Assembly: GCA_963711095.1 (NCBI GenBank)
Contig: CAVQCX010000008.1
Span: 124,001-188,000, forward strand
DNA length: 64,000 nt
Reading direction: 5' to 3'
DNA from: CAVQCX01 sp963711095
Lineage (GTDB): Bacteria > Pseudomonadota > Gammaproteobacteria > Chromatiales > Chromatiaceae
This document shows, one piece after another, positions 1 to 8,301 of this stretch. The stretch's first letter is position 1. Every line of letters begins with the position of its first letter. Below the pieces are notes generated by a model, which made no database searches, was not told where the DNA came from, and worked only from the letters and a program-made list of their open reading frames with translations. A program made the position numbers and the translations under genes.

Positions 1-260
1 TCTCGCGCCGACTTAGCGTAAATCAAAAGGAGCCAGATTTTGCCTGCGGAGAGTCTTGCAAAATAGATGACACGTACACCGCCGCGCTTACCAGTACCAG
101 GCCTTGCCCACCGCACCTTGCGACAGCCACCGCTGCCCGGGATAACGTCGCCGGCCTCCGGATTCGCCGCCAACCACCGAAAGAATTCAAGCCGATCCTC
201 CTCCGACCACAGCCGCTCCGCTTCGGCTTGGAATGTGGGCGTTTCAACGAACGTGTACAT
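1..260 (-). CDS. RelE/HigB-like toxin, truncated by window edge
   Basis: Reverse-strand frame starting ATG at 260 and open to the window edge (86 codons visible, C-terminus missing). The translation begins MYTFVETPTFQAEAERLWSE and continues with NPEAGDVIPGSGG, RKVRWA and GKRGGVRVIYF, the hallmark blocks of RelE/ParE-superfamily toxins of the HigB-like type, which act as ribosome-dependent mRNA endonucleases. The toxin comes first in such operons, so an HTH antitoxin is expected just beyond position 1. A strong promoter lies 8 bp upstream with a palindrome in its spacer, fitting autoregulation. Family call is from motif recognition; the catalytic C-terminal end is only partly visible. Confidence 0.85.
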   Translation of the reverse strand, partial: MYTFVETPTFQAEAERLWSEEDRLEFFRWLAANPEAGDVIPGSGGCRKVRWARPGTGKRGGVRVIYFARLSAGKIWLLLIYAKSAR

Positions 261-267
261 CGTTTAG

Positions 268-296
268 ATTATACGTCATAGACGTACCCTTGGCAA
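268..296 (-). promoter_or_regulatory. Promoter and operator of the RelE-like toxin gene
   Basis: On the minus strand TTGCCA (291-296) and TATAAT (268-273) are separated by exactly 17 bp. The perfect inverted repeat TACGTC-ata-GACGTA (272-286) occupies the spacer and touches the -10 box, where an antitoxin would block RNA polymerase. The ATG at 260 lies only 7 bases after the -10 box, so the message is probably leaderless or nearly so. Confidence 0.7.
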
Positions 297-860
297 GCAA
301 GGGGCGGCGACGCGGAATGCGGCATTGAACAGACGTTTCACTCTTCCCAGCGGACCGAGAATCCCTCATCGCGCGGTGTAGGTTTCGTGATCGGTCTAGG
401 AGCGACTCCGATGCCGACGCCCCCGTGGAAACGGCCGTAAAGCTTGTCGCCAACAGCGCCCTCATCCTAGTCGTGCCCTAGGCCTAGGTGCGGCGGACAG
501 ATATCGGCTGAATGTCTTCATATCTGCCGTTCGCCCTCGTCCTAAGCGACCACACGGCCCCCGTCATCGGTCTTGAGTGTGAGAACAACGCCTGAAACGC
601 CCTGTAACAGCCCCAACTACTCCTCGCAGTTCGGGGAGGGGGAAACTGTAATGGAGCCGGGCCGCCCCTTCAGGGGGGTCGGGCGGGGTCGGATGGAGCG
701 ATGGGACCGCGCTCCTGCCGGCAGACACCCGCCGAGAGAGCCTACAAGGGGAAAAGGACACCGATGGAAGGCCGGGGCCCGCAGCCAGAGCGAACGACCC
801 GAAGCGGCGCTAATAGAACGCCCCCGGCCGAGCCAGGATAGACCCTTTCGCGAAAGTTTA
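297..860. other. Gene-free stretch, nothing recognised
   Basis: No open frame here resembles a protein family and no tRNA or known structured RNA was recognised. GC-rich sequence around 640-840 contains short inverted repeats but no T-run terminator. Confidence 0.4.
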
Positions 861-868
861 GCCGAATG

Positions 869-1062
869 GTAATTATTCAGCACCCCGAGAAATCGACGGT
901 CATTCCGGCTTGAGAGCCGTAGAAGTACCACATGGACGTGCTGTTTACCGAGCTAAGGACGCAATCCAGATGCCATGGACGGCAAGCCGGATGGTTAAGC
1001 ACCCTCCCTGGTACTGGATTCCGGCCAATCCATGGCCGGAATGACGCGAGCTGAATAGTTAC
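869..1062. mobile_element. IS66-type MITE with 8-bp target duplication
   Basis: A 194-bp non-coding element. Its terminal inverted repeats are GTAATTATTCAGC (869-881) and GCTGAATAGTTAC (1050-1062), 12 of 13 matching. It is flanked on both sides by the identical octamer GCCGAATG (861-868 and 1063-1070), an 8-bp target duplication as made by IS66-family transposases. The GTAA ends also fit IS66 and resemble the ends of the IS66-type element at 38451-40960 (GTAACTACTCACCC). Internal inverted copies of GTCATTCCGGC give further hairpin potential. No coding capacity. Confidence 0.8.
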
Positions 1063-1121
1063 GCCGAATGTTTAGCTAGAGGAAAAAGGCCTAGCGGAGC
1101 GCGCTAAGCCCTTGATTTCAA

Positions 1122-1197
1122 TGGTGCGCCCTGCTGGGTTCGAACCAGCGACCACCTGATTAAAAGTCAGATGCTCTACCGACTGAGCTAAGGGCGC
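1122..1197 (-). tRNA. tRNA-Lys (anticodon TTT)
   Basis: A 76-nt minus-strand gene with a complete cloverleaf. The acceptor stem GCGCCCT pairs with AGGGCGC, followed by an encoded CCA. The anticodon loop CTTTTAA carries TTT for lysine. The T-arm GGTTCGAACC and D-arm AGCTCAGTCGGTAGAGC are canonical. A possible -10 element TATCAT (1238-1243) lies about 40 bp upstream, so the gene may be transcribed alone or read through from queC. Confidence 0.97.
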
Positions 1198-1322
1198 TTG
1201 GTGCGGGGACCGCCGCGGAGGCTCGCCGAAAACGCGCATGATACCCCAGCGCTCGCCGAGGGAAAACCCGCGGGGAGCGGCGCCTGAGCCATAGCGGACG
1301 GGCATCGGTCGGCCCACTGCCC

Positions 1323-2012
1323 TTACCCCTTCGGCCGGGCCGCATACCGCGTGGGGTCGGGCAGCCCGGCGTCGCGAAAACCCTGGGCGCGCAGCCGGCA
1401 GGCGTCGCAGCGTCCGCAGGCGCGGCCTTGGCTATCCGCCTGATAGCAGGAGACGGTGAGCGCGTAGTCGACTCCAAGCTCGGTACCGGCGAGGATGATC
1501 TGCGCCTTGGTCATGTGAATCAGGGGCGCATGGACGTGGAACCGGGCGCCGTCCACGCCGGCCTTGGTGGCCAGGCCGGCGAGCCGCCGGAAGGCCTCGA
1601 TGAAGGCGGGCCGGCAATCCGGGTAGCCGGAGTAGTCCACCGCATTTACCCCGATGAAGAGATCGAGGGCGCCGATCACCTCGGCCCAGCCCAGCGCGAG
1701 GGCGAGGAACAGCGTGTTGCGAGCCGGCACGTAGGTGACGGGGATACCCTCTGCCGCCTGCTCGGGCACAGGGATCGACGAGTCGGTGAGGGCCGAGCCA
1801 CCGATTGCCCCCAGATCGACACGGATCTGCTTGTGCGCGGCTGCGCCCAAGGCCGTGGCTATCCGGCGCGCGGCGGCCAGCTCGGCGGTATGGCGCTGGC
1901 CATAGTCCATGCTGAGGGCGCAGCAGTCGAAGCCCTGGGCCCGGGCCAGGGCAAGCACGGTGGCCGAGTCCAGACCGCCGGACAGCAGAACCACCGCCTT
2001 GTTGCTCGCCAT
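1323..2012 (-). CDS. queC: 7-cyano-7-deazaguanine synthase QueC
   Basis: 229 aa, normal length. It converts 7-carboxy-7-deazaguanine to preQ0 with ATP and ammonia, for queuosine in tRNA. The PP-loop ATP motif SGGLDS is at residues 11-16, and the zinc-binding cysteines are at about 189, 199, 202 and 205 (ACGRCDAC). The ATG at 2012 is chosen because GGAGG stands 7 bases upstream and the product then starts MASNKAVVLLSGG as in the family; a longer open frame upstream is not needed. queE ends 14 bp before it, so the two are cotranscribed, at the tail of the tol-pal operon as in many Gammaproteobacteria. Confidence 0.95.
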   Translation of the reverse strand: MASNKAVVLLSGGLDSATVLALARAQGFDCCALSMDYGQRHTAELAAARRIATALGAAAHKQIRVDLGAIGGSALTDSSIPVPEQAAEGIPVTYVPARNTLFLALALGWAEVIGALDLFIGVNAVDYSGYPDCRPAFIEAFRRLAGLATKAGVDGARFHVHAPLIHMTKAQIILAGTELGVDYALTVSCYQADSQGRACGRCDACRLRAQGFRDAGLPDPTRYAARPKG

Positions 2013-2026
2013 CGCCCAGCCTCCGG

Positions 2027-2668
2027 TCAGCGTCCGGGCTGATCGCCCCAGAGATACTTGTGCAGCTGCAGCTGGAAACGTACCGACAGCCTGTCCTCCA
2101 GTATCCACTCCGCGAGCTCTCTGGGGTCCTGCCGGCCATGGCAGGGCGAGAGCAGCACCTCGATTCGCTCGGCCAGCCGACGCTCCCGCAGCAGCGCCCG
2201 CCCCCACTCATAGTCGGTGCGGTCACAGATGACGAGCTTCAGCTGGTCACCTGGCCCAAGCAGAGCCAGGTTTTCATAGCGGTTCTTGGCGAGCTCGCCC
2301 GAGCCGGGGGTCTTGAGGTCGACTACCTGCACCACCCGGGGGTCGACGGCCGAGATGTCCAGCGCCCCGCTGGTCTCCAGCGACACCGCGTAGCCAGCGT
2401 CGCACAGGGCTGAGAGCAGGGCGGGACAGTCGCGCTGGGCAAGCGGCTCGCCGCCGGTGACGCAGACATGCCCGACTCCAAGCGCGGCGACGCGCTCCAA
2501 CACCTCGCCGAGCCCCATCCAGCTGCCGCCGCTGAAGGCATAGGCGGTGTCGCAATAGCCGCAGCGCAGGGGACAGCCGGTGAGGCGCACGAACGCGGTG
2601 GGCAAACCCACGCTGCGGGACTCTCCCTGCAGAGACAGGAAAAGCTCGGTGATCCGAAACCGGGGCAC
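2027..2668 (-). CDS. queE: 7-carboxy-7-deazaguanine synthase QueE
   Basis: Radical SAM enzyme that contracts 6-carboxytetrahydropterin to 7-carboxy-7-deazaguanine, the step before QueC. Its CxxxCxxC cluster motif is CPLRCGYC (Cys 32, 36, 39 from the chosen start). It also has LFLSLQGESRSVGLPTAFVR near the N-terminus and the SAM-binding CVTGGEPL. The frame stays open to 2821 inside cpoB, but homology begins at RFRITELF, so a GTG at 2668 giving 213 aa is the best start; the ribosome binding site is weak. It begins about 25 bp after the cpoB stop, suggesting translational coupling. Confidence 0.93.
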   Translation of the reverse strand: MPRFRITELFLSLQGESRSVGLPTAFVRLTGCPLRCGYCDTAYAFSGGSWMGLGEVLERVAALGVGHVCVTGGEPLAQRDCPALLSALCDAGYAVSLETSGALDISAVDPRVVQVVDLKTPGSGELAKNRYENLALLGPGDQLKLVICDRTDYEWGRALLRERRLAERIEVLLSPCHGRQDPRELAEWILEDRLSVRFQLQLHKYLWGDQPGR

Positions 2669-2694
2669 CGAAGGCAGGGGCTCCGCGCGGGACC

Positions 2695-3741
2695 TCAGTG
2701 ATGCTCCTGATCCAGCTGCTGGAGACGCTGCCGGGCCAGGCGGGCCGCGGTCGAGGTTGGGTAACTCTGCACCACCTGATTGAGCTCCCGGCGGGCGTCG
2801 GCCCACTGTGCCGTCTCGCAATAAATGAAACCGGTCTTGAGCAGCGCGTCAGGCACCTTGGGACTCGCCGGATAGCCCCGCGTCACCTTGCCGAATTCCG
2901 CGAGGGCGGTCTTGAAATCCCGTTGAACGTAGGCGGTCTCGCCGAGCCAATACTGGGCATTGTCCGCATAGCGACCGTTCGGGTAATCGGCCACGAACGC
3001 GCGGAAGGCCTTGGCGGATTCGTCGTAGCGCCCGGCCTTGAGCAAGTCGAAAGCGGCCGTGTAGCGGGCGTCCTCCTGGGCTGGATTGCCCGGGACGACC
3101 GGAGAAGCCGTGGGGGGCGCAGCCGCGTAGCTCGCCCGCTCCGGCGCAGGCAGAGCCGGCACCGAGGCGAGCCCCGGGGCGGTCGGCGACATCTCCCGGA
3201 AGGGCGCTCCGGCCTGCCGTGCCGGGGTCGGCGTTTGGTAGCCCGAAACCGGCGCCTGATACCCGGAGTCCGACCCCTGATACCCCGAGTCCGACTCCTG
3301 ATACCCCGAGCCGGACGGCTGATAGGCCGAATCGGGCGGCTCGTAGGCGGGCGCCGCCAGCTCATCGGACGGTGCCGCCGCCTGTGGCGCCCGGCCGACA
3401 GCTGGGACCTGATCGCCGCTACCTCCCTGCGTCAGCCGGCGGTCGATATCGCGATACATGTCACGTTGAGCGCTGCTGAGCTGGTCGATGCGGTGGCCCT
3501 GGAGCTCGACTGCCCCCCTCAGGCGGCTCAGCTCGAGCCGCAGTTCGTCCAGACGCGACATGATGTCCGCGGTCGCCGCGGATCCCTGCCCAGTCTGGCC
3601 CTGGCCGAAGCCCCGGCCCTCGACGATGCTTTCCAGACGCTCGATGCGCTGCATCAGGGAGAGCTTGTTGTTGGACGCTGCGCCGATAACGGGAATGCAG
3701 CAGAGCACCAACGCGACAGCGATCAGTCGACGGTGGAACAT
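2695..3741 (-). CDS. cpoB: Cell division coordinator CpoB (YbgF)
   Basis: 348 aa periplasmic protein of the Tol-Pal system, which links peptidoglycan synthesis to outer-membrane constriction. It has a signal peptide (RRLIAVALVLCCIPVIGAAS), then a trimerising coiled coil (about residues 25-105), a long low-complexity linker, and C-terminal TPR repeats from about residue 225 (YTAAFDLLKAGRYDESAKAF, YADNAQYWLGETAYVQRDF). The linker (about 135-172) contains short tandem repeats of the type SGYQxSD, seen in the DNA at about 3230-3330. It follows pal closely and its stop lies just before queE. Confidence 0.93.
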   Translation of the reverse strand: MFHRRLIAVALVLCCIPVIGAASNNKLSLMQRIERLESIVEGRGFGQGQTGQGSAATADIMSRLDELRLELSRLRGAVELQGHRIDQLSSAQRDMYRDIDRRLTQGGSGDQVPAVGRAPQAAAPSDELAAPAYEPPDSAYQPSGSGYQESDSGYQGSDSGYQAPVSGYQTPTPARQAGAPFREMSPTAPGLASVPALPAPERASYAAAPPTASPVVPGNPAQEDARYTAAFDLLKAGRYDESAKAFRAFVADYPNGRYADNAQYWLGETAYVQRDFKTALAEFGKVTRGYPASPKVPDALLKTGFIYCETAQWADARRELNQVVQSYPTSTAARLARQRLQQLDQEHH

Positions 3742-3746
3742 GCGGA

Positions 3747-4290
3747 TCAGTAGGCGAATTCGACGCGCCGGTTACGCGACCAGGCACTCTCGTCGGAGCC
3801 CAGCGCCGCGGGACGCTCCTCGCCGTAGCTGATGGTCGTGATCTGGGCCGCCCCGGCTCCGCGAGCGACCATCATCTCCTTGACCGCCTTGGCGCGACGC
3901 TCCCCCAGGGCGATATTGTACTCGCGCGAGCCTCGCTCATCGGTATGCCCTTCCAGGGTCACCCTGACCTGGGGATTGGCAGCCAGATACTCGGCATGGG
4001 CGAAAACCACGTCGCGGTACTCGGGCCGGATGGTCGAGGCGTCGAAATCGAAATAGATGGTCCGGCTCGACAGCAGGCTGTTGGGATTATCCAGCGGGTT
4101 GCCTGCCCAGGCGCCCCCGGCCCGCGCGCCGGCGGTCTCGGCCCCAGCCCCCAGCCCCGGCCCCCGCCGCTCCGCTGCCCTCGACAACCGGCGCCCCGGC
4201 GCCGCCCTTATGCTTCGACATGCTTCCGCAGCCCGTCAAGAGCAGCCCGAGCAGCACCACCGGGATCAGCTTCAGCACAACTTTGTTCAT
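3747..4290 (-). CDS. pal: Peptidoglycan-associated lipoprotein Pal (frameshifted)
   Basis: Outer-membrane lipoprotein that binds peptidoglycan through an OmpA-like domain. The gene is split between two frames. The N-terminal part (ATG at 4290) encodes MNKVVLKLIPVVLLGLLLTGC with a clear lipobox. The OmpA domain (FDFDASTIRPEY, LEGHTDERGSREYN, ISYGEERPAALG, RRVEFAY) lies in the frame shifted by one base. One extra base within the G-rich runs (C runs on the plus strand at 4142-4165) explains the break; removing it gives about 180 aa, the family length. The split is either a homopolymer sequencing error or a real mutation; Pal loss would destabilise the envelope. Confidence 0.88.
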
Positions 4291-4305
4291 TGCAGCCTGT
4301 CTCCA

Positions 4306-5607
4306 CTAGTCAGCCAAAGGGGACCAGCTCGGCTCGCGGACGTCTCCGGCGCGTTGGGTCAGGCGCTGATGCACCCTGCCATCGACGGACACTGCGGCAA
4401 GCTCGCCCTGCCCCCCCACCTTTGTCGCGTAAATTATCATGCTGCCGTTCGGCGCGAAACTGGGCGATTCGTCAAGCCTTCCGTCGGTCAGCACCCGCAG
4501 TGCCCCAGATTTCAGGTCCAGCAGGCCGATGCGGAACTTTCCGCTGACCCGCGTGACCAGCGCCAGGCTCTTGCCATCGGGCGAGAACTCGGGGCTTGAA
4601 TTGTAGCTGCCCTCGAAGGTCAGGCGGCGCACCGCCCCTCCGTCCACCGATGTCTGGTAGATCTGTGGGCCACCTCCCCGGTCGGAGGTGAAGGCGATCC
4701 AGCGACCATCCGGTGACCAGGTCGGCTCGGTATCGATCGCATAGTGCTGGGTGGTGACCGGGCGCACCCGCCGGGTCGCCACGTCCAGCACGTAGATGTC
4801 CGGATTGCCGTCCTTGGATAGCGTAAGCGCGAGCTGGCGCCCGTCCGGAGACCAGGCCGGCGCCCCGTTTATCCCCTGGAAGTTCGAGACCCGCTCGCGC
4901 CGGCCGGTGAGCACCTCCTGGACGTAAATCGCCGGGCGTCCCTGCTCGAAGGAGACGTAGGCGAGACGCTTGCCGTCCGGAGACCAGGCGGGGGACATCA
5001 GCGGCTCGCCAGAGCTGACGATGGGCTGCGGATTGTAGCCGTCCACGTCGGCGACTTCCAGCGTCACCTGGCTCTGGCCGCCGTGCCCCCGGGTGGAGGT
5101 CACATAGGCGATGCGGCTGTCAAAGGCGCCGGGCTCCCCGGTCAGCGCCTTGTAGATCATGTCGGCAATGCGATGTGCGGTGGAGCGCAGGTCGCGCGCG
5201 CCGGTGGGCAACGCGTAGCCGGTGATCTGCTGGCCACGGAACACGTCGAGCAGCTGGAACCGGGCGACATAGCTGTCGGCGCCCTGGGGCTGGAGCTGCC
5301 CGACCACCAGATCCTCGATACCAAGGACCCGCCAGTCGCGAAAGTCCACGTCCGCACCGGTCTCCGGGTGAGACAGCAGGTCGGCCCGGTCGAGCACCCG
5401 AAACCGGCCGCTGCGCGAGAGATCGGCGCCCACGATCGCGGCCAGGTCCTCGGGCACCGCCCCCGGCCCGCTCCAGCCGAAGGGCACGACGGCAATCGGC
5501 AGGGCGCCCTCGGTGCCCTGGGTGATCTCGATGGTCAACGGCTCGGCCGAGGCCCGGCCGAGCCAAGCCGCGAGCAGGATCAAGCACCATCTTGTCATCG
5601 GCCTCAT
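4306..5607 (-). CDS. tolB: Tol-Pal periplasmic beta-propeller TolB
   Basis: 433 aa. TolB binds Pal and the Tol inner-membrane complex. A signal peptide ends near ASAEP, followed by the N-terminal alpha/beta domain and a C-terminal six-bladed propeller. The propeller shows repeated WSPDGK/R blades (SPAWSPDGKRLAY, GAPAWSPDGRQLAL, TEPTWSPDGRWIAF, SSPEFSPDGKSLAL). The start MRPMTRWC at 5607 has GAGGTG just upstream and lies 7 bp after the tolA stop. The longer frame to 5634 would overlap tolA and lacks a better site. Confidence 0.95.
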   Translation of the reverse strand: MRPMTRWCLILLAAWLGRASAEPLTIEITQGTEGALPIAVVPFGWSGPGAVPEDLAAIVGADLSRSGRFRVLDRADLLSHPETGADVDFRDWRVLGIEDLVVGQLQPQGADSYVARFQLLDVFRGQQITGYALPTGARDLRSTAHRIADMIYKALTGEPGAFDSRIAYVTSTRGHGGQSQVTLEVADVDGYNPQPIVSSGEPLMSPAWSPDGKRLAYVSFEQGRPAIYVQEVLTGRRERVSNFQGINGAPAWSPDGRQLALTLSKDGNPDIYVLDVATRRVRPVTTQHYAIDTEPTWSPDGRWIAFTSDRGGGPQIYQTSVDGGAVRRLTFEGSYNSSPEFSPDGKSLALVTRVSGKFRIGLLDLKSGALRVLTDGRLDESPSFAPNGSMIIYATKVGGQGELAAVSVDGRVHQRLTQRAGDVREPSWSPLAD

Positions 5608-5614
5608 CTTCACC

Positions 5615-6643
5615 TCAGCTCTTGTCCGGATCAAAAATAATTTCGAGGTCGCGCATCTGATCGAACAGCGCGCCGGAGGGCACCGGCAGTGGGTCCGCTT
5701 TGCGCACCGCGGCCTCCGCGGAGCGGTCGAATGCGCCGTTGCCGCTGCTCTGGATCACGCTCACGGCGATCACACCACCGCCCGGGATCATGCGCACCCG
5801 CAGGGTCGCCCTCAGGTTCCTGCCGACCCCCAACGGACGCAGCCAACTGCGCTCTATCTTATCGGTGATCAGCCCCGCGTAGTGCGCGATCTCGCGCTGG
5901 CCCTCCTCGGCGGCCATCGCCTGGCGCAGCGCCTCCTCGCGCGCGCGCTGCTCGGCGGCTCGGCGATCCGTCGCGGCCTTGTTGCTGGCCTCCTCCTGGC
6001 GGCGGCGCTCCTCCTCGGCCTTGCGCTTCTGCTCCTCGGCCTTACGCTTCTGATCCTCGGCCAGACGCTTGGCCTCCTCGGCCTTGCGCTTCTGATCCTC
6101 GGCCAGACGCTTGGCCTCCTCGGCGCGGCGTTTCTGCTCCTCGGCCTTGCGTTGCTGGGCTTCCTGCTGCTCCGCCGCCTCCCGCTCGGCCTTGAGCTTG
6201 GCGAGCCGGGCGGCCTCCGCGGAGGCCTTCTTCCGCTCCAGGGCCTGCTTGGCGGCCTCGGCCTGGCGCTGCTTCTCCACTGCGGCGAGGCGCTGGCGCT
6301 CCGCCTCCTGCTGATGCTTCAGCTCCGCGAGACGCTGCTCCTCCCGGCGTCGGGCGGCCTCCGCCGCCTGCTTATGCTTCAGCTCCGCGAGGCGCTGCTC
6401 CTCCTGGCGTCGGGCCGCCTCCGCTGCCTGTTGGCGCTGGGTCTCCTGCTGCTTGAGGCGATCGGGCTCGGCCACCACCTCCCGGGCATCCACCACCCGC
6501 GCCTGCACCAGATTACCGCTCGGACGCACCGGATGGGGACGTTTGAGCCAGTCCACCCCCACGATCATGAACCCAAGCAGCAGCAGGTGCAGCAGCACCG
6601 CGAGCACCGCGGCCAGCGGATTGCGCTTGATCAGATTCCACAT
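5615..6643 (-). CDS. tolA: Inner-membrane energy transducer TolA
   Basis: 342 aa. One N-terminal membrane helix (NPLAAVLAVLLHLLLLGFMIVG) is followed by a long alanine/lysine/glutamate-rich helical stalk (about residues 55-240) with repeats such as KRLAEDQKRKAEEA. The C-terminal domain has the TolA/TonB-type fold (IERSWLRPLGVGRNLRATLRV, VIQSSGNGAFDRSAEAAV). TolA carries proton-motive energy from TolQR to Pal. It sits 6 bp after tolR. Confidence 0.95.
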   Translation of the reverse strand: MWNLIKRNPLAAVLAVLLHLLLLGFMIVGVDWLKRPHPVRPSGNLVQARVVDAREVVAEPDRLKQQETQRQQAAEAARRQEEQRLAELKHKQAAEAARRREEQRLAELKHQQEAERQRLAAVEKQRQAEAAKQALERKKASAEAARLAKLKAEREAAEQQEAQQRKAEEQKRRAEEAKRLAEDQKRKAEEAKRLAEDQKRKAEEQKRKAEEERRRQEEASNKAATDRRAAEQRAREEALRQAMAAEEGQREIAHYAGLITDKIERSWLRPLGVGRNLRATLRVRMIPGGGVIAVSVIQSSGNGAFDRSAEAAVRKADPLPVPSGALFDQMRDLEIIFDPDKS

Positions 6644-6649
6644 GCGAGC

Positions 6650-7084
6650 TTACTTCTTCGCCTCCGGCGACTCCGTGACCAGGCCCACGCTGGGCGCGCC
6701 CGCGCCCTGCAGCAGGACCATGGCCTCGATCACCCGGCCATACTCGACGCTGCGGTCGGCGCGCACCATGATCGGGGTGCGCGGTTTGTTGCGCAGCACC
6801 GCCGCGATGCGAAGCTGCAGGGTCTGACCGTCCACCGGCTGCTGCTTGCCCTCGCCCACATCCACATAGAAATCCCCGGCGGCGGTCACGCTGACCACCA
6901 CCGGGTCGTCGGCCTCCGGCGGCAGGGCCTCCGCCTCGGCCTGTGGCAGGTCGACGTTGACCCCCTGGGTCAGCAAGGGGGCGGTGATCATGAAGATCAC
7001 GAGCAGCACCAGCATCACGTCGATGTAGGGCACGACGTTGATCTCAGACATGGGCTTGCGCAGGGTGCGTCTTCTGGTCGCCAT
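6650..7084 (-). CDS. tolR: TolR, ExbD-like proton-channel subunit
   Basis: 144 aa ExbD/TolR protein. A single membrane helix, about residues 16-38, carries the protonatable aspartate in YIDVMLVLL (Asp22). The periplasmic domain follows, with VMVRADRSVEYGRVIEAM-type sequence. With TolQ it forms the proton-driven motor for TolA. It lies between tolQ and tolA in the conserved order. Confidence 0.95.
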   Translation of the reverse strand: MATRRRTLRKPMSEINVVPYIDVMLVLLVIFMITAPLLTQGVNVDLPQAEAEALPPEADDPVVVSVTAAGDFYVDVGEGKQQPVDGQTLQLRIAAVLRNKPRTPIMVRADRSVEYGRVIEAMVLLQGAGAPSVGLVTESPEAKK

Positions 7085-7115
7085 CGGGTCCCCCGGGCGC
7101 GCTTACCGCGCCGGC

Positions 7116-7787
7116 TCAAGCGTGGGCCTGGCGCTGCAGGATGGTGGTGAACTCGTCGAGAAATCCTTCGTAGCGGTTGTTTAGCCGCTCCACATCGTTG
7201 GCATAGCGGTTGTACGCGACCACGGCCGGAATGGCCGCGAAAAGACCCATGGCGGTGGCGATCAACGCCTCGGCGATGCCTGGAGCGACCAGCGCCAGGG
7301 TCGCCTGCTTGACGTTACCGAGCGCGACGAAGGCGTTCATTATGCCCCAAACGGTGCCGAACAACCCGACGTAAGGGCTCACCGAGCCGACCGTGGCGAG
7401 AAACGACAGGTAGGTCTCCAGGCCATCGAGCTCGCGGTTCATCGCCACATGCATGGAGCGGCGTGCCCCTTCGACCACATTCATGGGCTCGATATCCGGG
7501 TTTTCGCGCAGCTTCACGAACTCCCGGAATCCGGCCCGGAAGATGCCAGCCATGCCGCGCGCCCCGGCCTCGTGGTCGAAACGCCGGTACAGCTCGCCGA
7601 GCTCGCCGCCCGACCAGAAGCGCTCCTCGAAATGGTTGGCCTCGCGCTTGGCGCGCTTGATGGCCCGGGCGCGGTCGAAGATCATGGTCCAGGATGCCAC
7701 CGAAGCCATCCCCAGGGCGGCCATCACCACCTGCACCAGGGGGCTGGCGTTCGCCACCAGGCGCACGAACGACATTTCATCGACCAT
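7116..7787 (-). CDS. tolQ: TolQ, MotA/ExbB-like proton-channel subunit
   Basis: 223 aa with three membrane segments. The conserved pore blocks are VGLFGTVWGIMNAFVALG and GIAEALIATAMGLFAAIPAVV. The start MVDEMSF at 7787 overlaps the end of ybgC by 11 bp (ybgC stops at 7777). The frame continues upstream through ybgC but that part is a shadow. Confidence 0.95.
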   Translation of the reverse strand: MVDEMSFVRLVANASPLVQVVMAALGMASVASWTMIFDRARAIKRAKREANHFEERFWSGGELGELYRRFDHEAGARGMAGIFRAGFREFVKLRENPDIEPMNVVEGARRSMHVAMNRELDGLETYLSFLATVGSVSPYVGLFGTVWGIMNAFVALGNVKQATLALVAPGIAEALIATAMGLFAAIPAVVAYNRYANDVERLNNRYEGFLDEFTTILQRQAHA

Positions 7788-8193
7788 CGACAATCTCCAC
7801 AGCAACCCCTGGGGGTATGGCGGCCGGACGCAGCCGCTCGGCATCCACACAAGCGACCTTGACCCGGCCCTGCGCCAGCACCTCGCCTCCACCCGCGGGC
7901 CTGACCGCCTGCTCGAACACCAGGCTGGCCTTGCGCCGCTCCACGACCCGCACGCTGACCTCCAGCGGCTCATTGAACCGGGCCGGGCGCAAATAATCCA
8001 CTTCGACCCGGCGGACCACAAACAGCACGCCCTGCTCGTCGCGCAGCCGGTCCTGCTCGAAGCCCAGGCTGCGCAGCCACTCGGTGCGGGCGCGCTCCAT
8101 GAACCGGAGGTAGTTGGCGTAGTAGACGACGCCGCTGGCGTCGCTGTCCTCGTAGTAGACCCGGATCGGCCAGACAAATTCTTCCACGGTCAA
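7777..8193 (-). CDS. ybgC: Acyl-CoA thioesterase YbgC of the tol-pal operon
   Basis: 138 aa hotdog-fold thioesterase acting on short-chain or phospholipid-related acyl-CoA. The 4-hydroxybenzoyl-CoA thioesterase signature YYEDSDASGVVYYANYLRF carries the catalytic Asp18. As in most Gammaproteobacteria it opens the tol-pal operon and overlaps tolQ. Confidence 0.94.
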   Translation of the reverse strand: MTVEEFVWPIRVYYEDSDASGVVYYANYLRFMERARTEWLRSLGFEQDRLRDEQGVLFVVRRVEVDYLRPARFNEPLEVSVRVVERRKASLVFEQAVRPAGGGEVLAQGRVKVACVDAERLRPAAIPPGVAVEIVDGR

Positions 8194-8301
8194 CGCATTT
8201 CCTTCACCGAATGGGGTCCCGGGGCAAGGCCGGCCAGGCGCCCATGCCGGATCGGGAGCGATCGATCGAGGCCGGATGCACGTCCAGCGGCCGCACCCGC
8301 C

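Noticed and set aside
620..860. Structured RNA in GC-rich sequence
   Set aside because: No match to RNase P, tmRNA, 6S or riboswitch hallmarks that I could see.
4142..4165. Programmed frameshift in pal
   Set aside because: No slippery heptamer or conserved precedent in Pal; an indel is simpler.
5513..7150. 545-codon plus-strand frame
   Set aside because: Antisense to tolA and tolR; leucine-rich because it mirrors the Ala/Glu/Lys-rich stalk.
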